A model generated the notes under the pieces. It worked only from the letters and a program-made list of their open reading frames with translations. It had not been told where the DNA came from and did not search any database. A stretch of DNA of 64,000 bases from CAWKEY01 sp963848675 (GTDB taxonomy: Bacteria > Pseudomonadota > Gammaproteobacteria > Methylococcales > Methylomonadaceae): assembly GCA_963848675.1 (NCBI GenBank), contig CAWKEY010000021.1:1-64000 (forward strand). The letters are read 5' to 3'. Positions 25,991-35,356 of the stretch are shown in pieces. A program made the position numbers and the translations under genes. How positions within the stretch are numbered: the stretch's first letter is position 1; every line of letters starts with the position of its first letter.

Positions 25991-28045
25991 ATGAATAACA
26001 ATAAAAGATTGGTAATTATGTCTTATTTATCGGCGTCTGTTTTTTGTTTCAGCCCCCTGCTTTGCGCCGAAGAACAAAATCAGGCCCTCGATCTGAGCGT
26101 AGAAGACTTGCTGAATGTCGAAGTCACGTCCGTCGCCAAAAAGGCACAATCTCTTAATGATGCGCCGGCAGCGGTATTTGTGATTAACAATGAAGACATC
26201 AAACGCTCCGGCGCCACCAGCATTCCTGATGCCTTGCGCCTGGCGCCCGGCCTGGATGTAGCCAAAATTAACGCCAATCAATGGGCTGTCGGCTCACGCG
26301 GCTTTAACGGCCGCTTCGCTAACAAATTATTGGTGTTAATCGATGGACGCAACGCCTATAGCCGCTCCTTTTCCGGTGTGTACTGGGAAAATCAGGATGT
26401 CATGATGGAAGACATTGCCCGCATCGAGGTCATTCGTGGCCCGGGTGCTGCGTTGTGGGGCGCTAATGCGGTGAACGGGGTTATCAACATCATCACCAAA
26501 AATTCAGCCGAAACACAGGGTGGTTTGGTAACTGGCGGCGGCGGCAACCAGGAGCGGGGTTTTGGCTCACTTCGCTATGGGGTGAAGTTGGGTGAAGACA
26601 CCACCGCAAGGGCCTATGTCAAAGGCTTCGATCGTAATCAAAACACTCTGCAGTCGGGCGGCAAAGCCGGCGATAACTGGGATAAGGTGCAAGGCGGGTT
26701 TCGGCTGGATTCGCAATTAAACACGCAGGATGCGCTGACCGTGCAGGGTGATGTTTATCGAGCCAAGATCAATCAGTTTGCCTATTTTCCGCAAATATCG
26801 GCGCCTTATTTGAGTACCGCGAATATCAGAAATGAGGATGTGGGCGGCAATCTGCTCGGGCGTTTTCAGCATACTTTTTCGCCGACCTCCGATTATTCGC
26901 TGCAATTTTTTTACGACGCCTACAAGCATCAAGAGGCGATGTTTACCGATAGCCGACATACTCTGGATTTGCAATTTCAACACCGGTTCGGCTTGCTGGA
27001 CTGGCATGAAATCATCTGGGGAGGGGCTTATAATTATGGCCATGACCAGCTTGTAGGTAACCAGCTCCAAAACGGTTCGCCGGCCATTATTAATGTAAAT
27101 CCGGCCAGAATCAATGACCAACTCGCCAGTGGTTTTATTCAGGATGAGATGACATTGATAGACAATAAACTGTGGCTAACCATCGGCTCCCGGTTTGAGC
27201 ATAACGACTACAGCGGCTTCGAGGGCCAGCCCTCCGCCAAAGTCATGTGGGCGCCGCACAATCAACATCGGCTATGGGCGGGCGTTTCCAGGGCGGTACG
27301 CACCCCATCACGGGCAGAGCGGTATGGCTCGGTGCTGACTAGCGTTATTCCGCCGCAACAAGCCGCTCCACCTTATCCTTGTCCACCGGCTTGCACGCCA
27401 CCCATTGGGTTAGTGGCCCAAGGCAATACTAGTTATAAGTCGGAAGAAGTGATTACCTATGAAGCGGGCTATAGAACGACCTTTTCCAAATCGGTTTCAC
27501 TGGATGTGACCGGGTTTTACAATGATTACCGTGATCTGCGCTACGCGCTTGAAGGAACGCCGTCTTTCAACGGTGCTTCCGTAATACAGCCCCTGGATTT
27601 TACCAACAAACTGGGGGGTAAAACCTATGGCGTCGAAATCGCAACTATCTGGCAAATGCTGGATTGGTGGCGTTGGGATGTCAATTACAGTTGGCTGCAC
27701 ACGCAACTCAATAACATAGGTTCACCACAAACTAACATCAGCCCTCAACAGCGGGTTTCATTACGTGGCGCACTTTCGCCCTGGCAGGATATCGATCTGG
27801 ATTTCTGGTTCCGTTATGTGGACAAGAACCTCTCTTATGGTTCGTTTTCGACGGATGGTTCCACAATCAAAGACTACGTCACCCTTGATCTGCGCGCGGC
27901 CTGGCGGCCCATCAAAGACATCGAGTTATCGGTGGTTGGTCAAAATCTGCTGCAGCAAAGTCACCTGGAATATGTATCGGAAAATCAGACCTACCCCACC
28001 ATGATCGTCCGAGGCCTGTATGGCAGGATAAGCTGGAATTTTTGA
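25991..28045 (+). CDS. TonB-dependent outer-membrane receptor
   Basis: The 684-residue protein has a signal peptide (ending FSPLLCAEE), an N-terminal segment LSVEDLLNVEVTSVAKKAQ that is typical of this receptor subfamily, a plug domain (about 55-165: PAAVFVINNEDIKRSGATSI, RIEVIRGPGAALWGANAVNG, VINIITK) and a 22-strand-type barrel ending in aromatic Phe (ISWNF). There is no N-terminal STN signalling domain. An extracellular loop near 455-475 is rich in Pro with two Cys (YPCPPACTPP), unusual for the family. The ligand is unknown. It is the first gene of a six-gene operon and stops 3 bases before the yfiR-like ATG. In that setting it may act as a sensor or as an importer of the signal. Confidence 0.88.
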   Translation: MNNNKRLVIMSYLSASVFCFSPLLCAEEQNQALDLSVEDLLNVEVTSVAKKAQSLNDAPAAVFVINNEDIKRSGATSIPDALRLAPGLDVAKINANQWAVGSRGFNGRFANKLLVLIDGRNAYSRSFSGVYWENQDVMMEDIARIEVIRGPGAALWGANAVNGVINIITKNSAETQGGLVTGGGGNQERGFGSLRYGVKLGEDTTARAYVKGFDRNQNTLQSGGKAGDNWDKVQGGFRLDSQLNTQDALTVQGDVYRAKINQFAYFPQISAPYLSTANIRNEDVGGNLLGRFQHTFSPTSDYSLQFFYDAYKHQEAMFTDSRHTLDLQFQHRFGLLDWHEIIWGGAYNYGHDQLVGNQLQNGSPAIINVNPARINDQLASGFIQDEMTLIDNKLWLTIGSRFEHNDYSGFEGQPSAKVMWAPHNQHRLWAGVSRAVRTPSRAERYGSVLTSVIPPQQAAPPYPCPPACTPPIGLVAQGNTSYKSEEVITYEAGYRTTFSKSVSLDVTGFYNDYRDLRYALEGTPSFNGASVIQPLDFTNKLGGKTYGVEIATIWQMLDWWRWDVNYSWLHTQLNNIGSPQTNISPQQRVSLRGALSPWQDIDLDFWFRYVDKNLSYGSFSTDGSTIKDYVTLDLRAAWRPIKDIELSVVGQNLLQQSHLEYVSENQTYPTMIVRGLYGRISWNF

Positions 28046-28048
28046 TCC

Positions 28049-28588
28049 ATGAAACAATGGAGCAAAAAACTTCTGCGGCTTTTGCTGGGGTTAAGTCTTT
28101 TACTTAATTCCCAGCCGCCAACGCAAGCTCAGTCAATAGAAGAGCAAACCGTATTGGCCGCACTGACGCTGAATATTGTACGTTTCACCACCTGGCCAGC
28201 CGAGGCGCACATGAAAGAGTCGATCGCTCTCTGTGTTATAGGCGATAACGTAGTGCAACAATCCTTTGCCAGCATTGACCATAAAGCCGTGGGCGATAGA
28301 ACACTGCAAGTTATCAATCTATCGCGCTTGCGCAATTTTGAGGAGTGTCATGTCCTTTATATCAGCGAATTAAAGCAAGCTATTTTGCTGCAGGTGTTTG
28401 CCGAGATAAAAAAACGTCCACTGCTGACCATCGGCGAAGGCTACGATTTTGCCGCACAAGGCGGCATGGTCGGCCTGGAAAATGTAAACGGCAAAATCAC
28501 CCTGAATGTCAACCTGCCCGTGGCGCGCGAAGCAAATTTAAATATCAGCGCAAGATTATTAAAGCTGGCTAAAATTATCGGTAAATAA
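28049..28588 (+). CDS. YfiR-family periplasmic regulator (DUF4154)
   Basis: The product has 179 residues with a signal peptide (LLLGLSLLLNSQPPTQAQS). The family pattern is clear: EEQTVLAALTLNIVRFTTWP, SIALCVIGDN, the C100 region EECHVLYIS, PLLTIGEGYDFAAQGGMVGL and NISARLLKLAKIIGK. C62 and C100 are spaced like the first disulphide pair of Pseudomonas YfiR; the second pair is absent. In Pseudomonas, YfiR binds the periplasmic CHASE8 domain of the diguanylate cyclase YfiN and inhibits it. Here the next gene encodes a CHASE8 kinase, so the same periplasmic contact is likely. The gene is 3 bases from the receptor and 10 from the kinase. Confidence 0.88.
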   Translation: MKQWSKKLLRLLLGLSLLLNSQPPTQAQSIEEQTVLAALTLNIVRFTTWPAEAHMKESIALCVIGDNVVQQSFASIDHKAVGDRTLQVINLSRLRNFEECHVLYISELKQAILLQVFAEIKKRPLLTIGEGYDFAAQGGMVGLENVNGKITLNVNLPVAREANLNISARLLKLAKIIGK

Positions 28589-28598
28589 TAAAAAAACT

Positions 28599-31500
28599 AT
28601 GAACTGGTTCAACAACGCTCCGATACGCGTCAAATTAATCTCGATCATGACTTTAACAGCCATGCTGGCGCTGTTTTTGGTAACGGCTGCTGTCGTGATC
28701 AACGAATACTTCACCAAAAAGAACGATACCGAAAAACAGCTGGTATTAATCGCCGATATTATTGCCTGGAATGGTTCAGCCTCATTAACATTTCATGATG
28801 TCCAAACCGGCCAGGAAATGCTCAACGGTATGGTAAGCCAACCCAGTCTGGTCTCAGCCCATTTGTATGACAATACGGGCGCCCTTTTTGCGGCTTACCA
28901 ATCTCCCAAAGGGCAGTCAACCAGCTGGACCGGCGAAACCATCAAGTCGCTCGTCACGGTCCCTAAGAACAGCACGCAGGCCCAGAACCTGCTTCAATCC
29001 CTGACTACACAACTCACTACCTGGTACAGCCGCTTATTCAAAGTAGCCGCTGAAAATGCGCCGGCACCGCTATACAGGCAAGCCATTATTTATGATACCA
29101 ATAACGTGCTGCATTTATTCAGACCCATCCTGCTGGATGGTGAATTGCAGGGCATTCTGCATTTGGCCGACGACCAAAGCGGCCTGCAAGCCTTACTCAA
29201 GCGCTTTTATTTGATCATTAGTCTGATTGTTGTTGTTACCGTCCTGGCCATTCTTATTGTCTCCACCAAATTACAGCGGGTTTTTCTGGCGCCGCTGCTG
29301 GAACTGATGCAGGCCATGCGCACGGTAAGCGACGAGAAAAATTTTTCCCGCCGGATCACTAAAATCGGCGCTGATGAATTTGGCGAAATGGCCACGGTTT
29401 ACAACACCATGCTGACCGAGATTAAGCAACGGGACGAACAACTGGAGCAACATAGGACGCATCTGGAACAACAGGTTGTTGCGCGCACCCAGGAGTTATC
29501 CGAGAAAAATCGGAGCCTGCAAATCGCCATCCAGGATGCTCTCAAGGCAAAGGAACAGGCTGAGGCCGCCAGTAAAGCCAAGTCGCAATTTTTGGCTACC
29601 ATGAGTCATGAAATTCGTACCCCCATGAATGGCGTGCTGGGTATGACCGAATTATTGATGGGCACCGGCCTCAGCGAAAGACAAAGCCGTCTGGCCGATA
29701 CGGCCTACCGTTCCGCCAAATCCTTGCTGGGCATTATTAACAACATTCTGGATTTTTCGAAAATCGAAGCGGGTAAACTGCAACTGCTCGTCAATGAATT
29801 TGATGTCCGCCAATTGCTCGAAGAAACCACCGAAATGCTGGCCGATCAGGCCTATCGCAAGGGCGTGGAACTGATATTAAATATCCCTTCGGATTTTAAT
29901 TGCGTGGCGCAAGGTGATTCGGAAAGATTACGCCAAGTGCTGGTTAATTTGTTGGGCAATGCCATCAAGTTTACCGATCGCGGCGAGGTTCAGCTCAGGC
30001 TAAGCGCCGTTAAAAACACCCAGAGTCCTGGCCTGATTGCTCTGCTGTTCGAAATTCTGGATACCGGGCCGGGCATTGCTCCCGAACAGCAAGAGCACAT
30101 CTTTGAAAGTTTTACCCAACAGGATGGCAGCATTACCCGGCGCTTTGGCGGCACCGGATTGGGCTTGACTATTTCCAGGCAACTGGTTGAACTGATGGGC
30201 AGCCGGCTCAGGCTCAACAGCAGCCTTGGACAAGGCTCCTGCTTTTACTTTAATTTAACCCTGCCACTGAAATTAGAATCCGTTATACCAAAAGCCGACA
30301 TCAAGGAACTGCAAGGCATTAATATTCTGGTGGTTGATGATAACGCCACCAACCTGGAAATTTTTCAAAACCAACTCTCACAATGGGGAGCACAGGTCAC
30401 CTGCGTGGATAACGGGCCAAGAGCGCTCAAGTTGCTGCATGATTCCAGTAGCCAGCAGGTGCATTACCGTATCGCCATACTCGACTGGCACATGCCTTAT
30501 ATGGATGGTTTATCGCTGGCCAAGGCGATTCAGGCAGACCCGCTCATAGCCAAGCTGTCATTAATCATGCTTAGCTCGGAGAGTGTTACTTTCGATCAAG
30601 CGCACTGCAATCAATACGGCATCAGTTTTTATCTCAACAAGCCGGTTTTTCAGCATAAATTACTGGCCTGTCTGCTGGAATTATTGGCGCAAAAACCTGA
30701 CGCGGCCATAACGCCGCAAGTGCTTGCCACCCCAAAACAGCTCTCATACAGCGGCCACATCCTGCTTGCCGAAGACAACCTGATTAATCAGCAGGTAGCC
30801 AAAGGCTTTCTGGAAAAAATCGGCTGCCGCACCCAGGTTGCCAATAATGGTCAGGAAGCAGTTGATGCCGCCATGGCCAAGGATTATGACCTGATTCTGA
30901 TGGACTGCCACATGCCTGTGCTGGACGGTTTTGCCGCAACAGCAGGCATTCGTGCGCACGAACGGGCCACACAAAAAGTACGCACACCTATCATCGCGCT
31001 GACCGCCGATGTGCAAAAAGGCATACAGGAACAATGTCAAAACGCCGGTATGGATGGCTATCTGAGTAAACCGTTCAGCCGGGACCAGCTACAGCAGCTG
31101 CTTGCAACCTGGCTGCAAGACAGCAACAAAACTGGCTCCGGGAGCGCTAACGTTGGAAGCCAGGAAGCTCGAGAAAACCTGAGCCCGGCCCTTTTGGATG
31201 CGTCTGTCCTGGAAGAACTCAAATCCATCACCGATGACAATGGCCAGTCGTTACTGGAAAAAGCCATCAAGCTTTATCTGGAAACCGCAGCTGACAGCGC
31301 CGAAAAAATCCGCCTGGCTGCCACCAACCGCCAGGCTGAGGAGCTGAGCAAGCTGGCCCACAGCTTAAAATCCGCCAGCGCCAATTTGGGCGCAAAAGCC
31401 CTGGCGGCGGATTGTCTGGCCCTGGAGACGGCTGGAAGAAACCATGATTTGACCTTGCTTGATCAACAATTAGCTGCTTTTGATAACCATTTTTGTCAAG

Positions 31501-33671
31501 CGCTGAGCGCCCTCCAGCACGAGCTTGAAAATTCCGCCGTTATCAACACGAATCTAACCGTATTACCACCGGCTAATGATGAAATCAGCGGTGCCCAGAT
31601 TATGGTGGTGGATGACGACCCCAATTTCCGCCTGATCACCTCGGTCAATTTAAAAGCAGCGGGGTTTACAGTATTTGAAGCCCATAGCGGTAATGATGCG
31701 CTGAAAAAAATCAATATCCAGCAACCCGATCTGATCGTGCTGGATGCCATCATGGATGATCTCGATGGCTTTGAGACCTGCAAGGCGCTTAGAGACGATC
31801 CCAAGTTGACCGACATCCCGATCATCATGTCAACCGGGCTGGGCGATATTGAATCAATAAATCGTGCATTTAGCGTCGGGGCCTCTGATTTTGTTATCAA
31901 ACCACTTAACTACACGATACTGATTCATCATATCCGGTTTTTATTACGCTCGAGCCACAATACTGCCCAGCTGCGCGACAGCAAACTGCAACTGTCCGCG
32001 GCGCAAAGAATAGCCCGAATGGGCTATTGGACCTGGCAGGTGGAGCAAAATAAATTTCACATGTCGGGCTATCTCGCCGAATTGTGTCATATTGATCCCG
32101 ATACCTTTGCAGGCTCACTGGAGCATTTTATCGCCCTGATTAGCCTGGAAGATCGGGCCAAAGTCGAGGAGACCATCTATTCAACCCTGGAAGGTGTGCC
32201 CACAACCAGTATTGAATACTGCCTGCTAAGCAGCAATGCCGATGCCATTATTGTCCGCCAGGAAACCGCCTTGATCGCCGGCAGCGCCAACAAAGTTGTC
32301 ACCGGCACCGTGCAGGATGTTTCAAGACAAAAAGAAACCGAACGCATGATTCACCAATTGGCCTATTATGATGATCTGACCGGACTTGCCAGCCGTTCGC
32401 TGTATCAGGAACGCATTGAACAGATTATCAAATTGGCCAGACGCAACCAGAAACAGTTTGCCTTCTTGTATCTCGATCTTGACGAGTTTAAATATGTCAA
32501 TGACAGTTTCGGTCATAATGTCGGTGATCAATTTCTGAAAGCGGTCACCCAGCGTATCAAATTTGTCATCCGGGATGTCGATTTTGCCGCACGCCTGGGC
32601 GGCGACGAATTTTGTATACTCATTGACGATATCAGTAATGAATATCAGGCCATTGAAGTGGCTGAACGCTGTCTGCATGAAATCAACCGGCCGTTGATAT
32701 TAGGCGGCAACCAGCTAAAACCCCGTGTCAGCATAGGCATCGCCATCTATCCTAAAGACGGCGATAATGAACACGACCTGTTGAAAGCGGCGGACTCCGC
32801 CATGTATTCCGCAAAAAATGCCGGCAAACAGCGCTATGCCTATTACCGGCCCGAAATGACGGCACTGGCTTTGAAGCGTCTGCAAGATGAACAATTACTG
32901 CGTGAAGCCGTAGAAAAAAATCAGTTTGTGCTGTATTACCAGCCTCAAGTCGATCTGCTAAGCGGCCGTGTTAATGGTCTTGAAGCATTACTGCGCTGGC
33001 AACACCCGGTGCGAGGACTCGTCAGTCCTTTTGAATTTATCAACCTGGCGGAAAGTCTGGGCCTGATTCAAAAAATTGGTGATTGGGTTATTCTTAACGC
33101 CTGCCAGAAAATGATGCAATGGCATCGTGAAGGCATGCCGTTGCTGCAGATGGCGGTCAATATTTCACCGTTGCATTTCCGTGATCCGCAATTACTGGAC
33201 AGCGTGCAAAATACCCTGGAGCTAACCCATATGCCTGCCCGCTATCTGGAACTTGAAGTGACTGAGAGCGTAATGCAAACAAAAGGCGATCTGAAAATAT
33301 TTGCACACATTAAAAAACTGGGCGTTAAAATTGCGATCGATGACTTCGGCACGGGTTATTCTTCTTTGTCATCACTCAAGGAATTGCCGCTCGATTGTCT
33401 GAAAATTGACCGCTCTTTTGTGCAGGATTTATTGTATAACTCACAAACTCCCGTACTGTTAGGCACCATCATCAGCCTGTCGAATGCCATGGGTTACAAG
33501 CTGGTCGCCGAAGGGGTGGAAACCATCGATCAAGTGCTGGTCATGAGTGGACTGGGTTGTCAGACTATCCAGGGTTATTACTTTAGCAAGCCGGTACCGG
33601 CTGACGAAGTACCTGCGCTGGTTAAAAAAGACTTTAAACTCGATTCCGCCGTAGCCAGCCGGCTGCTTTGA
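28599..33671 (+). CDS. Giant hybrid histidine kinase with three REC, HPt, PAS, GGDEF and EAL domains
   Basis: The 1690-residue protein contains, in order: TM1 (about 15-35); a periplasmic CHASE8-like domain (LVLIADIIAWNGSASLTFHD, about 40-195); TM2 (about 203-222); HAMP and a coiled coil; HisKA with H337 in SHEIRTPMNG; HATPase (NLLGNAIKF, GTGLGLTIS); REC1 with D629; REC2 with D769; HPt with H921 (LAHSLKSASANLGA); REC3 with D1049; a PAS-like segment (about 1125-1240); GGDEF at 1334-1338; and EAL at 1462-1464. The GGDEF domain has an inhibitory site RDVD five residues upstream. The EAL domain keeps DDFGTGYSS and KIDRSF. A complete phosphorelay (H337-D-H921-D1049) and both c-di-GMP activities thus sit in one chain. 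The periplasmic input matches YfiN. Confidence 0.92.
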   Translation: MNWFNNAPIRVKLISIMTLTAMLALFLVTAAVVINEYFTKKNDTEKQLVLIADIIAWNGSASLTFHDVQTGQEMLNGMVSQPSLVSAHLYDNTGALFAAYQSPKGQSTSWTGETIKSLVTVPKNSTQAQNLLQSLTTQLTTWYSRLFKVAAENAPAPLYRQAIIYDTNNVLHLFRPILLDGELQGILHLADDQSGLQALLKRFYLIISLIVVVTVLAILIVSTKLQRVFLAPLLELMQAMRTVSDEKNFSRRITKIGADEFGEMATVYNTMLTEIKQRDEQLEQHRTHLEQQVVARTQELSEKNRSLQIAIQDALKAKEQAEAASKAKSQFLATMSHEIRTPMNGVLGMTELLMGTGLSERQSRLADTAYRSAKSLLGIINNILDFSKIEAGKLQLLVNEFDVRQLLEETTEMLADQAYRKGVELILNIPSDFNCVAQGDSERLRQVLVNLLGNAIKFTDRGEVQLRLSAVKNTQSPGLIALLFEILDTGPGIAPEQQEHIFESFTQQDGSITRRFGGTGLGLTISRQLVELMGSRLRLNSSLGQGSCFYFNLTLPLKLESVIPKADIKELQGINILVVDDNATNLEIFQNQLSQWGAQVTCVDNGPRALKLLHDSSSQQVHYRIAILDWHMPYMDGLSLAKAIQADPLIAKLSLIMLSSESVTFDQAHCNQYGISFYLNKPVFQHKLLACLLELLAQKPDAAITPQVLATPKQLSYSGHILLAEDNLINQQVAKGFLEKIGCRTQVANNGQEAVDAAMAKDYDLILMDCHMPVLDGFAATAGIRAHERATQKVRTPIIALTADVQKGIQEQCQNAGMDGYLSKPFSRDQLQQLLATWLQDSNKTGSGSANVGSQEARENLSPALLDASVLEELKSITDDNGQSLLEKAIKLYLETAADSAEKIRLAATNRQAEELSKLAHSLKSASANLGAKALAADCLALETAGRNHDLTLLDQQLAAFDNHFCQALSALQHELENSAVINTNLTVLPPANDEISGAQIMVVDDDPNFRLITSVNLKAAGFTVFEAHSGNDALKKINIQQPDLIVLDAIMDDLDGFETCKALRDDPKLTDIPIIMSTGLGDIESINRAFSVGASDFVIKPLNYTILIHHIRFLLRSSHNTAQLRDSKLQLSAAQRIARMGYWTWQVEQNKFHMSGYLAELCHIDPDTFAGSLEHFIALISLEDRAKVEETIYSTLEGVPTTSIEYCLLSSNADAIIVRQETALIAGSANKVVTGTVQDVSRQKETERMIHQLAYYDDLTGLASRSLYQERIEQIIKLARRNQKQFAFLYLDLDEFKYVNDSFGHNVGDQFLKAVTQRIKFVIRDVDFAARLGGDEFCILIDDISNEYQAIEVAERCLHEINRPLILGGNQLKPRVSIGIAIYPKDGDNEHDLLKAADSAMYSAKNAGKQRYAYYRPEMTALALKRLQDEQLLREAVEKNQFVLYYQPQVDLLSGRVNGLEALLRWQHPVRGLVSPFEFINLAESLGLIQKIGDWVILNACQKMMQWHREGMPLLQMAVNISPLHFRDPQLLDSVQNTLELTHMPARYLELEVTESVMQTKGDLKIFAHIKKLGVKIAIDDFGTGYSSLSSLKELPLDCLKIDRSFVQDLLYNSQTPVLLGTIISLSNAMGYKLVAEGVETIDQVLVMSGLGCQTIQGYYFSKPVPADEVPALVKKDFKLDSAVASRLL

Positions 33672-33683
33672 AGAGGCTTTAGG

Positions 33684-34547
33684 ATGAATGCAACTGCGTT
33701 ACGCCAAAGGATTATCGATACCAAGCGGATACCTAGTTTGCCTACCCATATCCAGCATCTCATCCAATCTCTGACCAAGGATGACCTTAGCTTCCGGGAA
33801 CTGGCAAAAATCATTGAAGCACATCCACCCATAGCCTTACGCCTGATCGCTCTGGCTAATTCCGCCTGGGCCGCTCCCATCAATCCGGTGACTTCAGTTG
33901 AAAAGGCCTCCCTTAATTTGGGGTTGACGATTGTGCGCAGCGTCAGTATCGGTCTGGCGGTCATTGCGCCTTTTAATATTTCATTTTGTCCTGCTTTTGA
34001 TCTGCATCGATTCTGGGTTAGCAGTCAATTGGTTGCCAGTGGCGCGGTATTACTGGCCGCCGGCATGCCCACCCAAGCCGATGACTCGTTTCTGCAAACC
34101 ATTCATACCGGTGGACTGTTGCATAACCTGGGCCTGCTATGCCTGGCCGATTTGCTGCCCAAAGAAACTCAACACGCCTTGTGTGCGGTTAATAAAGCGC
34201 CTGAACTCACTCTTAACCAGACCCTAAGCCAAACGATCGATACCGATTTCTGCGAAGTGGGGGCATTGTTTGCCGAAACCTGGGGCCTACCCCAAAATCT
34301 GGTCGACGTCATCAAATATCATCGCGATGACCAGTATCATGGCCAATACTGGCAACATGCAGCACTGGTCGGAAACGCCGCCCTCATGGTCAGCGCCTTG
34401 TTTAAAAATCAGGAAAGCCTGCCGCTACATACCACACTGGAAAAATTAGCCATTAGCCAGACCTATCAGCAAAAGATATTTGATAAGCTGCAGGCACAAT
34501 TCCAGGAAACATCCGAGTTAGCAAAAGCCCTCTTTCATGCGATTTAA
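33684..34547 (+). CDS. HDOD-domain protein, HD motif altered (LLHNLG)
   Basis: The 287-residue protein has one HDOD domain: IPSLPTHIQHLIQSL, AHPPIALRLIALANSAW, SVEKASLNLGLTIVRSVSIG and TGGLLHNLGLLCLADLLP. The Asp of the HD pair is Asn, so hydrolysis is doubtful and a scaffold role more likely. It begins 12 bases after the kinase gene and overlaps the MotA-like gene by 11 bases (ATG at 34537 inside its last codons), so translation is coupled to both sides. In this operon it is the only soluble protein without an enzymatic motif, and it may link c-di-GMP state to the channel pair. Confidence 0.85.
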   Translation: MNATALRQRIIDTKRIPSLPTHIQHLIQSLTKDDLSFRELAKIIEAHPPIALRLIALANSAWAAPINPVTSVEKASLNLGLTIVRSVSIGLAVIAPFNISFCPAFDLHRFWVSSQLVASGAVLLAAGMPTQADDSFLQTIHTGGLLHNLGLLCLADLLPKETQHALCAVNKAPELTLNQTLSQTIDTDFCEVGALFAETWGLPQNLVDVIKYHRDDQYHGQYWQHAALVGNAALMVSALFKNQESLPLHTTLEKLAISQTYQQKIFDKLQAQFQETSELAKALFHAI

Positions 34548-35349
34548 TCACGAGTTTGTAAAAACCTTACCCAAAAAGATCAACTACTCAACTGCCGTCG
34601 GTGTTGTGTTGAGTCTGCTGTTATGTATTTACATCAGCGTATTTGCAGCCAATGATCCATTGTCTTTTCTCAATTTGTCCAGTTTGCTCATTGTCATTGT
34701 CGGTACCATTGCCGCTCTGTTTTTAAGCTATCCGTTAAGAGACATTAAACACGGCTTGAAATCCATCAAACTGATTTTCTTTTATGAGAGCCTGAATCCA
34801 CAAAGAGAAGCCGATGAAATCATTGCTGTCGCCCGCCTGTGGTTTCAGAAAGACACCATCGCCATAGAAAATGTAATCGACACGATCAACAATCCCTATC
34901 TGAAAACTGGTTTTCAGTTGGTGGTGGACCACACGCCCACCGAAGATATTCTGTCTTTACTGAAATGGCGTATTGCCCGTGTGCGCGCCAAAGAAAAAGC
35001 CGAAGCCAATATATTCCACAGTCTGGCAGCCTATGCCCCCGCCTTTGGTATGCTGGGCACTTTGATAGGCATGATAAACATGCTGCAAGTGATTGAACTT
35101 AAAGATATTGGGGGCATAAGCTACAACATGGGTATTGCTCTGATTACCACCTTTTACGGCCTGATTCTGGCCAATCTGATCTTCACGCCGATTGCCATCA
35201 AACTCGAGCGCCGGACCGAACAGCGTATCATGATCATGAGCATGGTGATGGAGGGCATTACCCTGATAGCGGAGCGCCGCAATCCTTCATTTATACGCGA
35301 AACGCTCCGGTCATTTATTGCGCACTATGATAACGAATTAAAAGACTGA
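34537..35349 (+). CDS. MotA/PomA-like ion-channel protein
   Basis: The product has 270 residues with four hydrophobic segments: about 19-37, 47-64 (LIVIVGTIAALFLSYP), 158-178 (AAYAPAFGMLGTLIGMINML) and 190-212 (MGIALITTFYGLILANLIF). The large cytoplasmic loop between segments 2 and 3 carries charged residues (LLKWRIARVRAKEKAEAN), as in flagellar stators. APAFGMLGTLIGMI and ALITTFYGLILANLIF_PIA match the PomA/MotA family signature. No flagellar gene is near. It pairs with the MotB/OmpA-like protein 7 bases downstream. This is a proton- or sodium-driven channel whose output here is unknown. Confidence 0.85.
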   Translation: MRFNHEFVKTLPKKINYSTAVGVVLSLLLCIYISVFAANDPLSFLNLSSLLIVIVGTIAALFLSYPLRDIKHGLKSIKLIFFYESLNPQREADEIIAVARLWFQKDTIAIENVIDTINNPYLKTGFQLVVDHTPTEDILSLLKWRIARVRAKEKAEANIFHSLAAYAPAFGMLGTLIGMINMLQVIELKDIGGISYNMGIALITTFYGLILANLIFTPIAIKLERRTEQRIMIMSMVMEGITLIAERRNPSFIRETLRSFIAHYDNELKD

Positions 35350-35356
35350 GCTGGCC

